Source of the DNA: DATEOR01 sp035296905
GTDB lineage: Bacteria; Actinomycetota; Thermoleophilia; Gaiellales; Gaiellaceae
Direction of reading: 5' to 3'
Assembly: GCA_035296905.1 (NCBI GenBank)
Contig: DATHAA010000092.1
Span: 61,463-125,462 of the forward strand
Length of the DNA stretch: 64,000 nucleotides
The stretch's first letter is position 1, and every line of letters starts with the position of its first letter. This document shows positions 8,556-17,131 of the stretch, in pieces. The notes beneath the pieces were generated by a model. It did no database searches, was not told the DNA's origin, and saw only the letters and a list, made by a program, of their open reading frames with translations. The position numbers were made by a program, and so were the translations under genes.

Positions 8556-9782
8556 GTGCGCGTTCTGATCCTGGGTGGTGATGGCTTCTGCGGTTGGCCG
8601 ACGTCGCTGCATCTGTCGCAGCGGGACCATGAGGTCCTGATCGTCGACAACTTCGCGCGGCGCAACGCCGACACGGAGCTCGAGGCATCCTCGCTGACCC
8701 CGATCGCCCCGCTCGGTGTGAGGCTGAATGCGTGGCGCGAGCTGACGGGCCGCGAGATCGGCTTCGAGCGGCTGAACGTCGCTCAGGACTACCACCAGCT
8801 GCTGGGCCTCCTCCGCGAGTGGCGTCCGGACGCCGTCATCCACTTCGCGGAGCAGCGCGCGGCGCCGTACTCCATGAAGAGCTCCTGGCACAAGCGCTAC
8901 ACGGTCGACAACAACGTCAACGCGACGCACAACCTTCTGGCCGCGATCGTCGAAGCGGGGATTTCGAGCCACGTCGTCCACCTCGGGACGATGGGCGTAT
9001 ACGGGTACGGCCCTGCTCCGGGACTGAAGATCCCCGAGGGATACCTCGGCGTGAAGATCGAGGGTGCAGACGGGGAGGACATCGAGCAGGAGATCCTCTT
9101 CCCGGCCAATCCGGGCAGCGTTTACCACATGACGAAGACGCTGGACCAGCTTCTCTTCGCCTACTACAACAAGAACGACGAGGTCTCCGTCACCGACCTC
9201 CACCAGGGAATCGTCTGGGGGACGCAGACCGAGGACACCCGGCACGACGAGCGGCTCATCAACCGGTTCGACTACGACGGCGACTACGGCACCGTGCTGA
9301 ACCGGTTCCTCATGCAGGCCGCGATCGGCTACCCGCTGACCGTCCACGGAACCGGCCGCCAGACGCGAGCGTTCATCCACATTCAGGACAGCGTGCGCTG
9401 CATCCAGCTGGCCGTCGAGAACCCTCCCGCGAGCGGCGAGCGGGTGCGCATCTTCAACCAGATGACCGAGACTCACAGGCTGATCGACCTGGCCGAGCTC
9501 GTCTCGCGCCTGACCGGCGCGGAGATCGACTTCGTCGACAATCCGCGCAACGAGGCGGCCGAGAACGACCTCTTCGTGGAGAACCGGCAGCTGCTCGATC
9601 TCGGACTCGTTCCGATCACACTGGAGGACGGGCTCATGAGCGAGGTGACCGAGATCGCGGAGCGCTACTCGCACCGGTGCGACTCCGAGAAGATCCCGTG
9701 CCGCTCGTACTGGCGCAAGGATCTCGAGCAGGCGCAGGCGGCGCATGAGCCTCTCGTCGGCGCAGACCGGCTCACCCCGTAG
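8556..9782 (+). CDS. sqdB: UDP-sulfoquinovose synthase
   Basis: The 408-residue protein carries the family-diagnostic N-terminus GGDGFCGWPTSLHLS (NAD-binding Rossmann motif). It also has HFAEQRAAPYSMKS, the TMGVYG catalytic strand, and the SDR pair in VYHMTK (Tyr190 and Lys194). Later segments, DLHQGIVWGTQT and RQTRAFIHIQDSV, are also typical. The enzyme converts UDP-glucose and sulfite to UDP-sulfoquinovose, a donor for sulfolipid or sulfonated glycans. It is full length. The GTG start has a strong ribosome site, GAAGAGAGG. No SqdX/SqdD-type sulfoquinovosyltransferase sits next to it; an SDR epimerase follows directly, so the sugar may go into a polysaccharide. Confidence 0.93.
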   Translation: MRVLILGGDGFCGWPTSLHLSQRDHEVLIVDNFARRNADTELEASSLTPIAPLGVRLNAWRELTGREIGFERLNVAQDYHQLLGLLREWRPDAVIHFAEQRAAPYSMKSSWHKRYTVDNNVNATHNLLAAIVEAGISSHVVHLGTMGVYGYGPAPGLKIPEGYLGVKIEGADGEDIEQEILFPANPGSVYHMTKTLDQLLFAYYNKNDEVSVTDLHQGIVWGTQTEDTRHDERLINRFDYDGDYGTVLNRFLMQAAIGYPLTVHGTGRQTRAFIHIQDSVRCIQLAVENPPASGERVRIFNQMTETHRLIDLAELVSRLTGAEIDFVDNPRNEAAENDLFVENRQLLDLGLVPITLEDGLMSEVTEIAERYSHRCDSEKIPCRSYWRKDLEQAQAAHEPLVGADRLTP

Positions 9783-9784
9783 AG

Positions 9785-10729
9785 ATTCCGGCTCGAGCCC
9801 TCGTCACCGGCGCGTGCGGCTTCATCGGGGCGAACCTCGTCCCCAAGCTGCTCAGCCGCGGCGTCGAGGTCCGCGCTCTCGACGACTTCTCGCGCGGTAG
9901 CGCCACGTATCTCGACGGCCTCGACGTCGAGCTCGTCGAGTCGGACGTACGGGAGGAGGACGCCATGGCCCGGGCCGTCGAGGGCGTGGACACCGTCGTT
10001 CACCTTGCCGCCTTCGGCTCGGTCGTCGAGTCGGTCCAGGATCCGGTCCCGAACTTCGACGTCAACGTGCGGGGAACCCTCGTCGTGCTTCGTGCGGCAG
10101 CTACCGCGGGCGTCGGAAAGGTCGTCTTCGCCTCGACGGGCGGGGCGATCATGGGCAACGCTCAGCCGCCGGTGGACGAGGGCACCCTGCCGTGGCCGAT
10201 CTCGCCTTACGGGGCGAGCAAGCTCTGTGGCGAGGCCTACTGCCACGCCTTCGCGGGCTCCTTCGACCTTCCCGTCGTCGCGCTCCGTTTTGCCAACGTC
10301 TACGGGCCGATCTCAGCCCACAAGAAGGGCGTCATCACGAACTTCATCCGCCTCGCGCTCGCGAAGGAGCCGCTCGTCGTGTACGGCGACGGCGCCGCGA
10401 CCCGCGATTTCCTCTACGTCGAGGACCTCTGCGATGGGATCTGCGCTGCCGTCTACGCCCCTTTGACCGACGAAGTCGTCCATCTCGCCTCGGGTCAGGA
10501 GACCTCGATCGGCGCGCTGGCGGAGCTCGTCCTCGAGCTGACGGGCGCGACGGGCCTCCCGATCCGCTACGAAGAGCGCCGGCGCGGCGAGGTCGAGAGG
10601 ACGTTTGCCAGGCCGGATCGCGCCGTGGAGCTCCTCGGCTTTGCGCCCTCGCACACGCTTGCCGAGGGCATGCGGAAGACCGTCGAGTGGTTCGCGGAGC
10701 ACGAGCCGGCCCCCTCTCCAGTCGGATAG
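9785..10729 (+). CDS. NAD-dependent epimerase/dehydratase (SDR family), non-canonical start
   Basis: The frame contains a full Rossmann start (ALVTGACGFIGANLV), the HLAAFGSV strand, and the catalytic SPYGASK (Tyr-x3-Lys) with RFANVYGP and RDFLYVEDLCDGI, as in UDP-glucose 4-epimerase-type enzymes. Homology therefore begins well before the first ATG at 9965. Between the in-frame stop near 9748 and the homologous region there is no ATG, GTG or TTG; the best candidate is the ATT at 9785, three bases after the sqdB stop. This is either a rare ATT start or a sequence error. It probably forms a sugar-nucleotide epimerase working beside sqdB. Confidence 0.75.
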   Translation: MPARALVTGACGFIGANLVPKLLSRGVEVRALDDFSRGSATYLDGLDVELVESDVREEDAMARAVEGVDTVVHLAAFGSVVESVQDPVPNFDVNVRGTLVVLRAAATAGVGKVVFASTGGAIMGNAQPPVDEGTLPWPISPYGASKLCGEAYCHAFAGSFDLPVVALRFANVYGPISAHKKGVITNFIRLALAKEPLVVYGDGAATRDFLYVEDLCDGICAAVYAPLTDEVVHLASGQETSIGALAELVLELTGATGLPIRYEERRRGEVERTFARPDRAVELLGFAPSHTLAEGMRKTVEWFAEHEPAPSPVG

Positions 10730-10774
10730 GGAACCCAAAAGCATCGGGGAGGCCGTCGGTATCCTTCCGCGCGC

Positions 10775-12283
10775 ATGGCGAACAGAGCTCTGGTCATCGG
10801 CTGGGACGGCGCGGACTGGGACGTCCTCGACCCGCTCATCGCAGCCGGCGACCTCCCCGCGCTGCAAGGGCTCGTGGAGCGCGGGCGGCGGGGCGTCTCG
10901 CGGTCCTGCATGCCATCTCATTCCTGGGCGGCCTGGCCGACTTTCCTCACCGGGCGCGATCCCGGGGGCCACGGCGTCTTCGACATCCTCGAGTACAGGC
11001 CGGGGGCTAGTCGCAGGCTGCCGGTCTCGTCGCGCTCGATCCTCGCCCCGACCTGGCCCGAGCGCTTCACGAGCGCCGGGAAAACATCCGTCGTGGTCAA
11101 CGTTCCCCTCACCTTCCCTGCGCCTGAGATTTGCGGCGTGATGATCGCCGGTGGCCCCATTCCGCCGGGAGCGACCTACAGCCATCCTGAGGACGCCGGC
11201 CCGCGGCTCGACTGGCCGATCAACGGCGGCTCCTGGACGACGTTCCGAAACAAGCCGGTCGAGCTCGTGAAGGAGCTCGAGGACCTCACCCGGCGGAGAG
11301 GGAACGCCATGCGGACGCTCCTGGACGAGCAGCCGTGGGACGCCGCCTGTCTTGTCTTCGTGTCGCCGGACCGTGCCCAGCACTGCCTGCTCGAATACAT
11401 CCATCCGGGCCACCCCTCGTACGCGCAGGCGTCTGCGACTCCGGTCGCCGAGCGTGTGCGCGACCTCTACAGACTTCTCGACAGAGAGCTCGCGTCGCTC
11501 CTCGAACGGGTGGACGACGACGATCTCGTCATCCTCATGTCCGACCACGGACACCAACCGGTCACCCGTTCCCTGTCGATGAACAAGATCCTCGAGCACG
11601 AGGGCTTCCTCCGCTTCGGCGCCGGGTCGAAGGTCGTGAACCTGCTGTCATGGGGCCGCGTGAGGGCGGTGGCGCGCGTGCTCTACGACAAGCTCGGCCT
11701 GCACGGGCGTGTGGCCGTGCCGACGCCGCCGCTCGACTGGGGGAAGACGAGGGCCTACACCAGCGTCGTCTCGACCGGGGAAGGCGTCTCGGTCAACCTC
11801 GTTGGCCGCGAGCCGAACGGGACGGTCGAGCGGGCTGACTACGAGCGTGTGCGGGACGAGGTCGCGGCCAGCCTGCTCGCGTTCGAAGACCCGGAGACCG
11901 GTGCGCACCCGATCGCCCACGTGGCGCGCAAGGAGGAGGTCCTCTCCGGGCCATATCTCGACCAGGCGCCCGACCTTCTCCTCCAGCCGGCCCCTCTGTA
12001 CAGCCTGGCGCGCGCCCGGCACATGGTCGCGCCCGCCGACTGGCTCTCCGGAGACCACCGCCCCGAGGGCATCTACGTCTTCGCCGGAGAGGGGATCGCG
12101 GCGAACGAGGAAGGCGCGGAGATCTCGCTCGCGGACTTCGCCGAGCAGATCGCGCGCGCAATCGGCCTCGAGCCGGACGCGGAGTGGAGCCGCGCGCCCG
12201 TGACGGAGTCGGTAGGCGCGTACTCCGCGGAAGAGGAGCGCCAGGTGGAAGAGCGCCTGCGCGGCCTTGGCTACCTGGAATAG
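10775..12283 (+). CDS. Alkaline-phosphatase-superfamily enzyme (type I phosphodiesterase/nucleotide pyrophosphatase-like)
   Basis: This 502-residue soluble protein shows GWDGADWDVLDPL (metal Asp11), the nucleophile segment PSHSWAAWPTFLTG with Ser50 where most relatives have Thr, and the metal pair SDHG (Asp257/His258). A late SGDHRPEGIYVFAGEG segment holds another metal histidine. Family members cleave or transfer phosphodiester/phosphate groups; a role in adding or removing a phospho-substituent on a glycan is inference from the neighbours. TATCCT at 10760-10765 lies nine bases before the ATG and could be a leaderless -10. A paralogue is at 26078. Confidence 0.75.
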   Translation: MANRALVIGWDGADWDVLDPLIAAGDLPALQGLVERGRRGVSRSCMPSHSWAAWPTFLTGRDPGGHGVFDILEYRPGASRRLPVSSRSILAPTWPERFTSAGKTSVVVNVPLTFPAPEICGVMIAGGPIPPGATYSHPEDAGPRLDWPINGGSWTTFRNKPVELVKELEDLTRRRGNAMRTLLDEQPWDAACLVFVSPDRAQHCLLEYIHPGHPSYAQASATPVAERVRDLYRLLDRELASLLERVDDDDLVILMSDHGHQPVTRSLSMNKILEHEGFLRFGAGSKVVNLLSWGRVRAVARVLYDKLGLHGRVAVPTPPLDWGKTRAYTSVVSTGEGVSVNLVGREPNGTVERADYERVRDEVAASLLAFEDPETGAHPIAHVARKEEVLSGPYLDQAPDLLLQPAPLYSLARARHMVAPADWLSGDHRPEGIYVFAGEGIAANEEGAEISLADFAEQIARAIGLEPDAEWSRAPVTESVGAYSAEEERQVEERLRGLGYLE

Positions 12284-12311
12284 GCGCTCGCCCCGCGAAC
12301 CGGGCGAGGGT

Positions 12312-13769
12312 GTGAGCGAAGAGCGGACGCTCCTGACCGGGACGGCCCTGAACGTCGTCGGCCTGGTCGCCGGCGTTCTCGCCGCGCTCGGCGTCCAGAT
12401 CCTCCTCGGACACACTCTTCCGCCGGGCGGATTCGGCCTCGTCACGGTCGCGGTGCAGGTCGCCTTTGTCGCCTCTGCCGGCAGCCGTTTCGGGATGGAT
12501 ATGGCAGCGGTGAGACTCGTGGCCATCGGGCGTGGAACTCTCGACGTCGGCAACCTCCGCAGCCTGGTCGATCGCTGCGCCGGTATCGCGCTCGTCGTCA
12601 GCGTGCTGGTCGGCGCAGGCCTCGCCGCCACGGCTCCCATCTACGGCGACTACTCCCGCGTGATCGCCCTCGCCGCGGCCAGCGTTCCGCTCATCGCCGT
12701 CACCAACGTGTACCTCGGCGCGACTCGTGGGCTCGGGCAGATGAGCCAGACGCTCTACGTGTTCTGGATCGGTCAGCCCCTCGTCTGGATTGCCGTCACC
12801 GGGGCCGCGATCGCCGCGGGAGGCGCAACCGATGCGGCGGTAGGTGCGTGGGACGCCTCCTGGCTCCTGGCGGCCCTCGCCGCGCGCGTGCTCTGGCGTC
12901 GCGTGGCGGCGGGCTACGCCGACCGGCTGGCGAGCCGCGAGGAGGTCAAGGCAGCAGTGCGCTACGGGCTCCCCCGCGCCCCGGCCGCGCTCCTGGCCCA
13001 GGCGATGTTCTGGGCGGACCTCTGGGTGCTCGCGGCCTTCGAGAGCGGGACCGAGCTCGACGCGTATTCCGCCGCCGCGCGGATCTCGCAGGTCCTGCTC
13101 CTCTTCCTCACCTCCGTGAGCCTCGTCTTCTCCCCGTTCGCCGCCGACCTCCACGCGCGGGGAGAGCGGGACCGGCTCGACGAGCTGTTCAAGCGGAGCA
13201 CCCGCTGGGCTCTCGCGGCCACGCTTCCGCTTCTCATTGTCCTGTTCGTGGCTGCGGGGGATGTCCTGCGCGCTTTCTCCCCGCGCTTCGAGGTGGGCGA
13301 AGAGGCGCTCAGGATCCTCCTCGTCGGCCAGGCGTTCAACGTCGCGACGGGGAGCGTCGGCTTCATCCTGATCATGACGGGCTTCACCGGGGTCGACCTT
13401 GTTGATAACGCGGTCGGTGTCGCAGTCCTCGTGGCTCTCGCCGCAGGGCTTACGGCCGCCTTCGGGCTCGAAGGCACCGCGGCCGCATCGGCGGTGAGCA
13501 TCGCCGGCCTCAACGGCGTCCGTCTCCTCCAAGTGCGCCGCAGGGTCGGAATTCAGCCCTACGAGCGCTCCTACCTCGGGCTCGCCCTTCCTGGAGGCGC
13601 CGCTCTCCTCGCCGCGTTCGGGGCGCACGCCCTCATGGCCGATCACGCGTGGTGGCTGTCGCTGGGCGCGACGGCACTGGCCGGGCTCGTCGCCTACCTC
13701 GTGTTGCTACCTGTCGTCCTGCCCGCGGAGGAACGCGCCATCGTCCGCGAGCGCATTCGGTCGGCCTAG
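12312..13769 (+). CDS. Polysaccharide flippase, Wzx/MATE-like
   Basis: The protein of about 485 residues is hydrophobic throughout, with 12 or more predicted membrane segments. It starts LLTGTALNVVGLVAGVLAALG and contains the typical GFGLVTVAVQ and GATRGLGQMSQTLYVFWIGQP segments of polysaccharide-exporter flippases. It would translocate an undecaprenyl-linked oligosaccharide across the membrane. The GTG at 12312 places the start just before the first membrane helix; a TTG at 12267 overlapping the previous gene is possible. Its TAG stop shares CTAG with the stop of the converging sulfotransferase gene. A second flippase is at 47006. Confidence 0.8.
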   Translation: MSEERTLLTGTALNVVGLVAGVLAALGVQILLGHTLPPGGFGLVTVAVQVAFVASAGSRFGMDMAAVRLVAIGRGTLDVGNLRSLVDRCAGIALVVSVLVGAGLAATAPIYGDYSRVIALAAASVPLIAVTNVYLGATRGLGQMSQTLYVFWIGQPLVWIAVTGAAIAAGGATDAAVGAWDASWLLAALAARVLWRRVAAGYADRLASREEVKAAVRYGLPRAPAALLAQAMFWADLWVLAAFESGTELDAYSAAARISQVLLLFLTSVSLVFSPFAADLHARGERDRLDELFKRSTRWALAATLPLLIVLFVAAGDVLRAFSPRFEVGEEALRILLVGQAFNVATGSVGFILIMTGFTGVDLVDNAVGVAVLVALAAGLTAAFGLEGTAAASAVSIAGLNGVRLLQVRRRVGIQPYERSYLGLALPGGAALLAAFGAHALMADHAWWLSLGATALAGLVAYLVLLPVVLPAEERAIVRERIRSA

Positions 13770-14458
13770 CGTACGGCGCTGGGGCCGAAACGTCCCTCGC
13801 GGAGGCCTTCGGCGATCCCGAGCAGCTCGTAGTCCTCGGCATACCACCGGGCGATGGCCTCACGTCCGCGCTCGCTCATCGCCGTGTCGCGCGGATAGGT
13901 CGTCCGATGTGCGCCTCGGTCGTCCTGGGGCAGCAGCACATTGCGCGGGATGTCGAGCAGCTCCTTCAGCCGCTCCCAGTCCTCGTCGAGCGTCTCCTGT
14001 CTCGCGACGTAGAGCACCTTGTCCAGGTTCTCCCGAAAGAACGCCGGCTCTCCGGCCCACCGCGTCATGGGGCGGCGCAGCTGCCGTATCGACCGCATGG
14101 CGAACTCGGCGCGCCTCCGCTGCCTCCAGCCGTCGCCGAGGGCATCGGCGAGCTCTTCCGGAGTCTGGAACCAGCCGAACGACTTGCGCTCGTCGTCGCT
14201 CCATTCGCGGAAGTGCCGCGGCTGGCCCTTCCGTAACCGGCTGTAGAACCCCGAGATGAAGCGGCTCACCGGGTCGCGAAACGCGAGGACGGCCTTGTCC
14301 CCGTCCGGGATGTCCGCGAGTGTGACCTTGTGACCGGGCTGCGCCGAGACCGGCCCCCACGGAGATTCGATCGGGCCCGTCTCTTCCTGCGCCTGCTTGA
14401 CTGCGAAGCGCAGCGCCGTGCCGCCGCACTTACCGACGTGAATGAAGTGAACCGTCAT
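13766..14458 (-). CDS. Sulfotransferase, family 2-like
   Basis: The 230-residue protein begins MTVHFIHVGKCGGTALRFA, the PAPS 5'-phosphosulfate loop of carbohydrate sulfotransferases, and has AFRDPVSRFISGFYSR near residue 80, matching the 3'-phosphate binding Arg/Ser motif. It should transfer sulfate from PAPS to a glycan, either in the cytoplasm or on a lipid-linked intermediate at the inner face of the membrane. It is the last gene of the minus-strand unit that also holds an ABC exporter, and overlaps the upstream sulfotransferase by 29 bases. The start is firm because homology begins at residue 3. Confidence 0.85.
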   Translation of the reverse strand: MTVHFIHVGKCGGTALRFAVKQAQEETGPIESPWGPVSAQPGHKVTLADIPDGDKAVLAFRDPVSRFISGFYSRLRKGQPRHFREWSDDERKSFGWFQTPEELADALGDGWRQRRRAEFAMRSIRQLRRPMTRWAGEPAFFRENLDKVLYVARQETLDEDWERLKELLDIPRNVLLPQDDRGAHRTTYPRDTAMSERGREAIARWYAEDYELLGIAEGLREGRFGPSAVR

Positions 14459-15368
14459 GGGCGGCTGGCCGGTCCCACGTCCGCTCCCAGCCGAGCAGGG
14501 CGCCGAGGCGGGCGTTCGGCTCGGCGAAGCGCTCCTCGAGCTGCGCCCTCAGCTCGGGTTCGATCGGCGCGTACGACCCCCTGTTCCGTGCGACGAAGTC
14601 AGCCGGCTGCCACTCGCGCACGCCGAGGAACCGCAGCACGTCCGAGTAGATCTCCGACGGCCGGCTGAGGAAGTCCTCGGCTCGGATCACCATCAGCTGC
14701 TCGCGGGAAAAGTGCGCGTACCAGCGCTCGAGCTGGTCGGCATACAGGCCACGGGTGATGTACGCGCGGTGACGATGTTGCTGATGAGTCAAGGCGCCGC
14801 GCTTTGTCCTCACCCCCTCGCCTCCGATCACATCCTCGCGGGCGAGCCGTTTCTCCTCCGCGGCGACGGCGTCTTCGAACGACAGCTTCTCCCGGCCGGT
14901 TCGGAACATGAGCTGATAGTGCGAGTACGCGCGCTCGATCGGGTCGCGGAGGAGAGCGATCAGGCGAACGTCGGGAAGCGAAGCCGCGACGCGTTCTGGC
15001 ACGAGTGGATGAAAGAGGTAGTACGGCGTTGCCTCGCCGGCGACGAGGCCCCGTCCGCGCATGTGAGCGATGCGCCGTTCGATCGCGAGCGGAAAGAACG
15101 TCCGGTACCAGTCGAGGCCGCGGTCGTAGCGCTCGTCGAAGAAATGCAGCTCTTTCGGCCAATAGACCGACCTGTCTCCACTCGACGGCCGGCGCACATC
15201 GGGGTGGCGGCGCAGGTAGTAGAAGAGGCTCGTCGTGCCGGCGCGCTGGGCCCCGATGATGATGAAGCCCGGCAGGATCCGCGCGCGGCGGGTCGCGATC
15301 CTGAATCTCCGTACGACGGGCCGAAGGCCGCCCTTGGCAGTCTCGGCGATCGCCGTCACCCGGGCCAT
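14430..15368 (-). CDS. Sulfotransferase, heparan-sulfate N-sulfotransferase-like
   Basis: The protein has 312 residues. FIIIGAQRAGTTSLFYYLRR near residue 35 is the PAPS-binding loop, and LIALLRDPIERAYSHYQLM near residue 140 is the 3'-phosphate motif. WPKELHFFDERYDRGLDWYR and GEATPYYLFHP are typical of the bacterial heparan-type sulfotransferase family. A short basic N-terminus precedes the domain. It lies 24 bases after the ABC ATPase gene and before a second sulfotransferase, which ties sulfation to the exported product. The two enzymes belong to different subfamilies, so they probably modify different positions. Confidence 0.87.
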   Translation of the reverse strand: MARVTAIAETAKGGLRPVVRRFRIATRRARILPGFIIIGAQRAGTTSLFYYLRRHPDVRRPSSGDRSVYWPKELHFFDERYDRGLDWYRTFFPLAIERRIAHMRGRGLVAGEATPYYLFHPLVPERVAASLPDVRLIALLRDPIERAYSHYQLMFRTGREKLSFEDAVAAEEKRLAREDVIGGEGVRTKRGALTHQQHRHRAYITRGLYADQLERWYAHFSREQLMVIRAEDFLSRPSEIYSDVLRFLGVREWQPADFVARNRGSYAPIEPELRAQLEERFAEPNARLGALLGWERTWDRPAAHDGSLHSRR

Positions 15369-15392
15369 GATAGTCGGGCGGTGTCGACTCGC

Positions 15393-16220
15393 TCAAACGT
15401 CCTCGTTGGTGACCTCGCTCTCGCCCACCTGGAGGTACTCCTTGTACGCGTCGATGACGGCGTCGGCGTCGTCGCGCATGGCGATGCGGCCTTCGTTCAT
15501 CCAGATGGCCTCGTCGCAGAGCTCGCGGATCGAGCGGAGTCCGTGGCTGACGAGGACGATCGTCCTCGTCTCGCCGCAGAGCTCGCGCATCTTTGCGAAC
15601 GACTTCTCCTTGAAGCGAGCGTCGCCTGTCGAAAGGGCCTCGTCGATCAGGAGAATGTCCGGATCCATGCTGGTCGCAACCGAGAACGCGAGGCGACCGT
15701 ACATGCCCGAGGAGTAGGTGCGCATCGGCATGTCCATGAAGTCGCCGAGCTCGGCGAAATCCACGATCTCCTCGTACTTTGCCGCCATCTGCTCGCGGGA
15801 AAGGCCGGCCGCGAGACCGCCGAGGACGACGTTTTCCTGACCGGTGAGCTCGCTCTTGAAGCCGACTCCGAGAGAGAGCAGCGTACTCACGCGGCCGAAG
15901 ACCTCTATGCGGCCGTCGGTTGGTGGCAAGATGCCGGCCATAGTGCGCAAGAGCGTGGACTTCCCCGCGCCGTTGACGCCGACGACGCCGAGTGCCGCGC
16001 CGCGGGGAACCTCGAAGGACACGTCGCGGACGGCGTTGATTTCCCGGATGATCCGCTCCCGGCGGCCGAGACGGATGAGCGTCTTCTTCAGGGTCGGCTT
16101 CTTCTCAACCGTCGTCCGATAAGTGACCGACAGGTTCTCGACCTTGATCGCGCACCCGGTCGCGTCGGGAAGCCCGCCACCCTCGACCGTCGCTGCCCGG
16201 TTGTCAGAGGCGGATCGCAA
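15393..16220 (-). CDS. ABC-2 glycan exporter, ATP-binding subunit (Wzt/TagH-like)
   Basis: The protein of about 275 residues contains Walker A VGVNGAGKST, the signature YSSGMYGRLAFS and Walker B DILLIDEAL, with the H-loop in VSHGLRSI. The KTLIRLGRRERI insertion near the N-terminus is usual for O-antigen and teichoic-acid exporters. It lacks the C-terminal carbohydrate-binding domain of long Wzt proteins. I place the start at the TTG at 16218-16220, preceded by GGGAGCGAGAG and overlapping the permease gene by 17 bases; there is no ATG in a sensible place. With the permease it would export a lipid-linked glycan. Confidence 0.87.
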   Translation of the reverse strand: MRSASDNRAATVEGGGLPDATGCAIKVENLSVTYRTTVEKKPTLKKTLIRLGRRERIIREINAVRDVSFEVPRGAALGVVGVNGAGKSTLLRTMAGILPPTDGRIEVFGRVSTLLSLGVGFKSELTGQENVVLGGLAAGLSREQMAAKYEEIVDFAELGDFMDMPMRTYSSGMYGRLAFSVATSMDPDILLIDEALSTGDARFKEKSFAKMRELCGETRTIVLVSHGLRSIRELCDEAIWMNEGRIAMRDDADAVIDAYKEYLQVGESEVTNEDV

Positions 16221-17070
16221 ACTCTCGCTCCCGGGACATGAAGAAGACGGCGCCGACCATGATGGCTCCGAGGGCCCAGGCAAGGCTCGCCGCGACGAGG
16301 GGGAAGGGTGGGGTGCGCCCCTCGATGACGGCGTCGTTCAGCGACCCGAGCATCGGATACATGGGGTTGACATAGAGAATCGTCTGCAGCTTGGCCGGAA
16401 CGTCTTCGGCGTAGAAGAGAATCGGCGAGGTATAGAGCCAGATCCGTGTGAAGTACCGGAGGAAGCTCGCCAGATCGCGGAAGTACACCTGCGCAGTAGC
16501 CGCGAACATCGCCGCCCCGGCGCCGAAGATCGTCATGAGCGCGATGATCGGGACGATCCAGAGGACGTCGGGCCCAATGGGTAGGCCGAGGATAGCGTGC
16601 ACGACTGCGTACACGGCGACGGTCGGCAGGAAGCGCATGAACGACTCGAGCACCGCCTCGAGCGGGAGCAAAAGCCTTGGAAAGGCCGTGTTCAGGAGCA
16701 GCTTCCCTCCGCCCACGATCGACTGGGCCCCCCGTGAGATCGCCGTGCTCACCAGACGAAAGGCGAAGAGGCTCAACATGAGGTGGGCGAGGAACACCGG
16801 CCCTCGTCCGCCGTCGCGGATGATGTAGACAAGGGTGAAGTAGACGCCCGCCATCATCAGCGGATTGAGGATCAGCCACAGTTGCCCGAAGGTCGTGTTG
16901 TAGTGCTGTGCCCGTAGGTTCGTCCGCGCGAGCTCGAAAAGGAACTGCTTTCGCGCCCAAAGCGCGCGGAAGTAGGGCCCAAGGGGCGGCAGGCCGACCT
17001 TGTGCGGCTCGTAGACGTTGTACTCGCCGGTGAAGTCTTCGCCGGCGCGCGGCCGGGCGATCGCGTTCAC
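16204..17070 (-). CDS. ABC-2 glycan exporter, permease subunit (Wzm/TagG-like)
   Basis: The 288-residue protein has six predicted membrane segments after an amphipathic N-terminal region (LWARKQFLFELARTNLRAQH). It contains the family-typical LWLILNPLMMAGVYFTLVY, LNTAFPRLLLPLEAVLESF, FRDLASFLRYFTRIWLYTSP and a C-terminal basic tail, REREFAIRL. The GTG start has AAGGAAGGG upstream. The ATPase partner follows immediately. The product would be a glycan or teichoic-acid-like polymer assembled on an undecaprenyl carrier inside the cell. Confidence 0.87.
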   Translation of the reverse strand: MNAIARPRAGEDFTGEYNVYEPHKVGLPPLGPYFRALWARKQFLFELARTNLRAQHYNTTFGQLWLILNPLMMAGVYFTLVYIIRDGGRGPVFLAHLMLSLFAFRLVSTAISRGAQSIVGGGKLLLNTAFPRLLLPLEAVLESFMRFLPTVAVYAVVHAILGLPIGPDVLWIVPIIALMTIFGAGAAMFAATAQVYFRDLASFLRYFTRIWLYTSPILFYAEDVPAKLQTILYVNPMYPMLGSLNDAVIEGRTPPFPLVAASLAWALGAIMVGAVFFMSREREFAIRL

Positions 17071-17131
17071 AGCACCCTTCCTTGCTGCGTTCTCATCGCG
17101 TCCAGGTTAGTCGCTCGGCAGGCGCGTCCAT

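Noticed and set aside
11793..13646. A minus-strand open frame of about 617 codons
   Set aside because: It covers the opposite strand of the phosphatase and flippase genes and encodes only low-complexity charged sequence. The plus-strand reading has domains and membrane helices.
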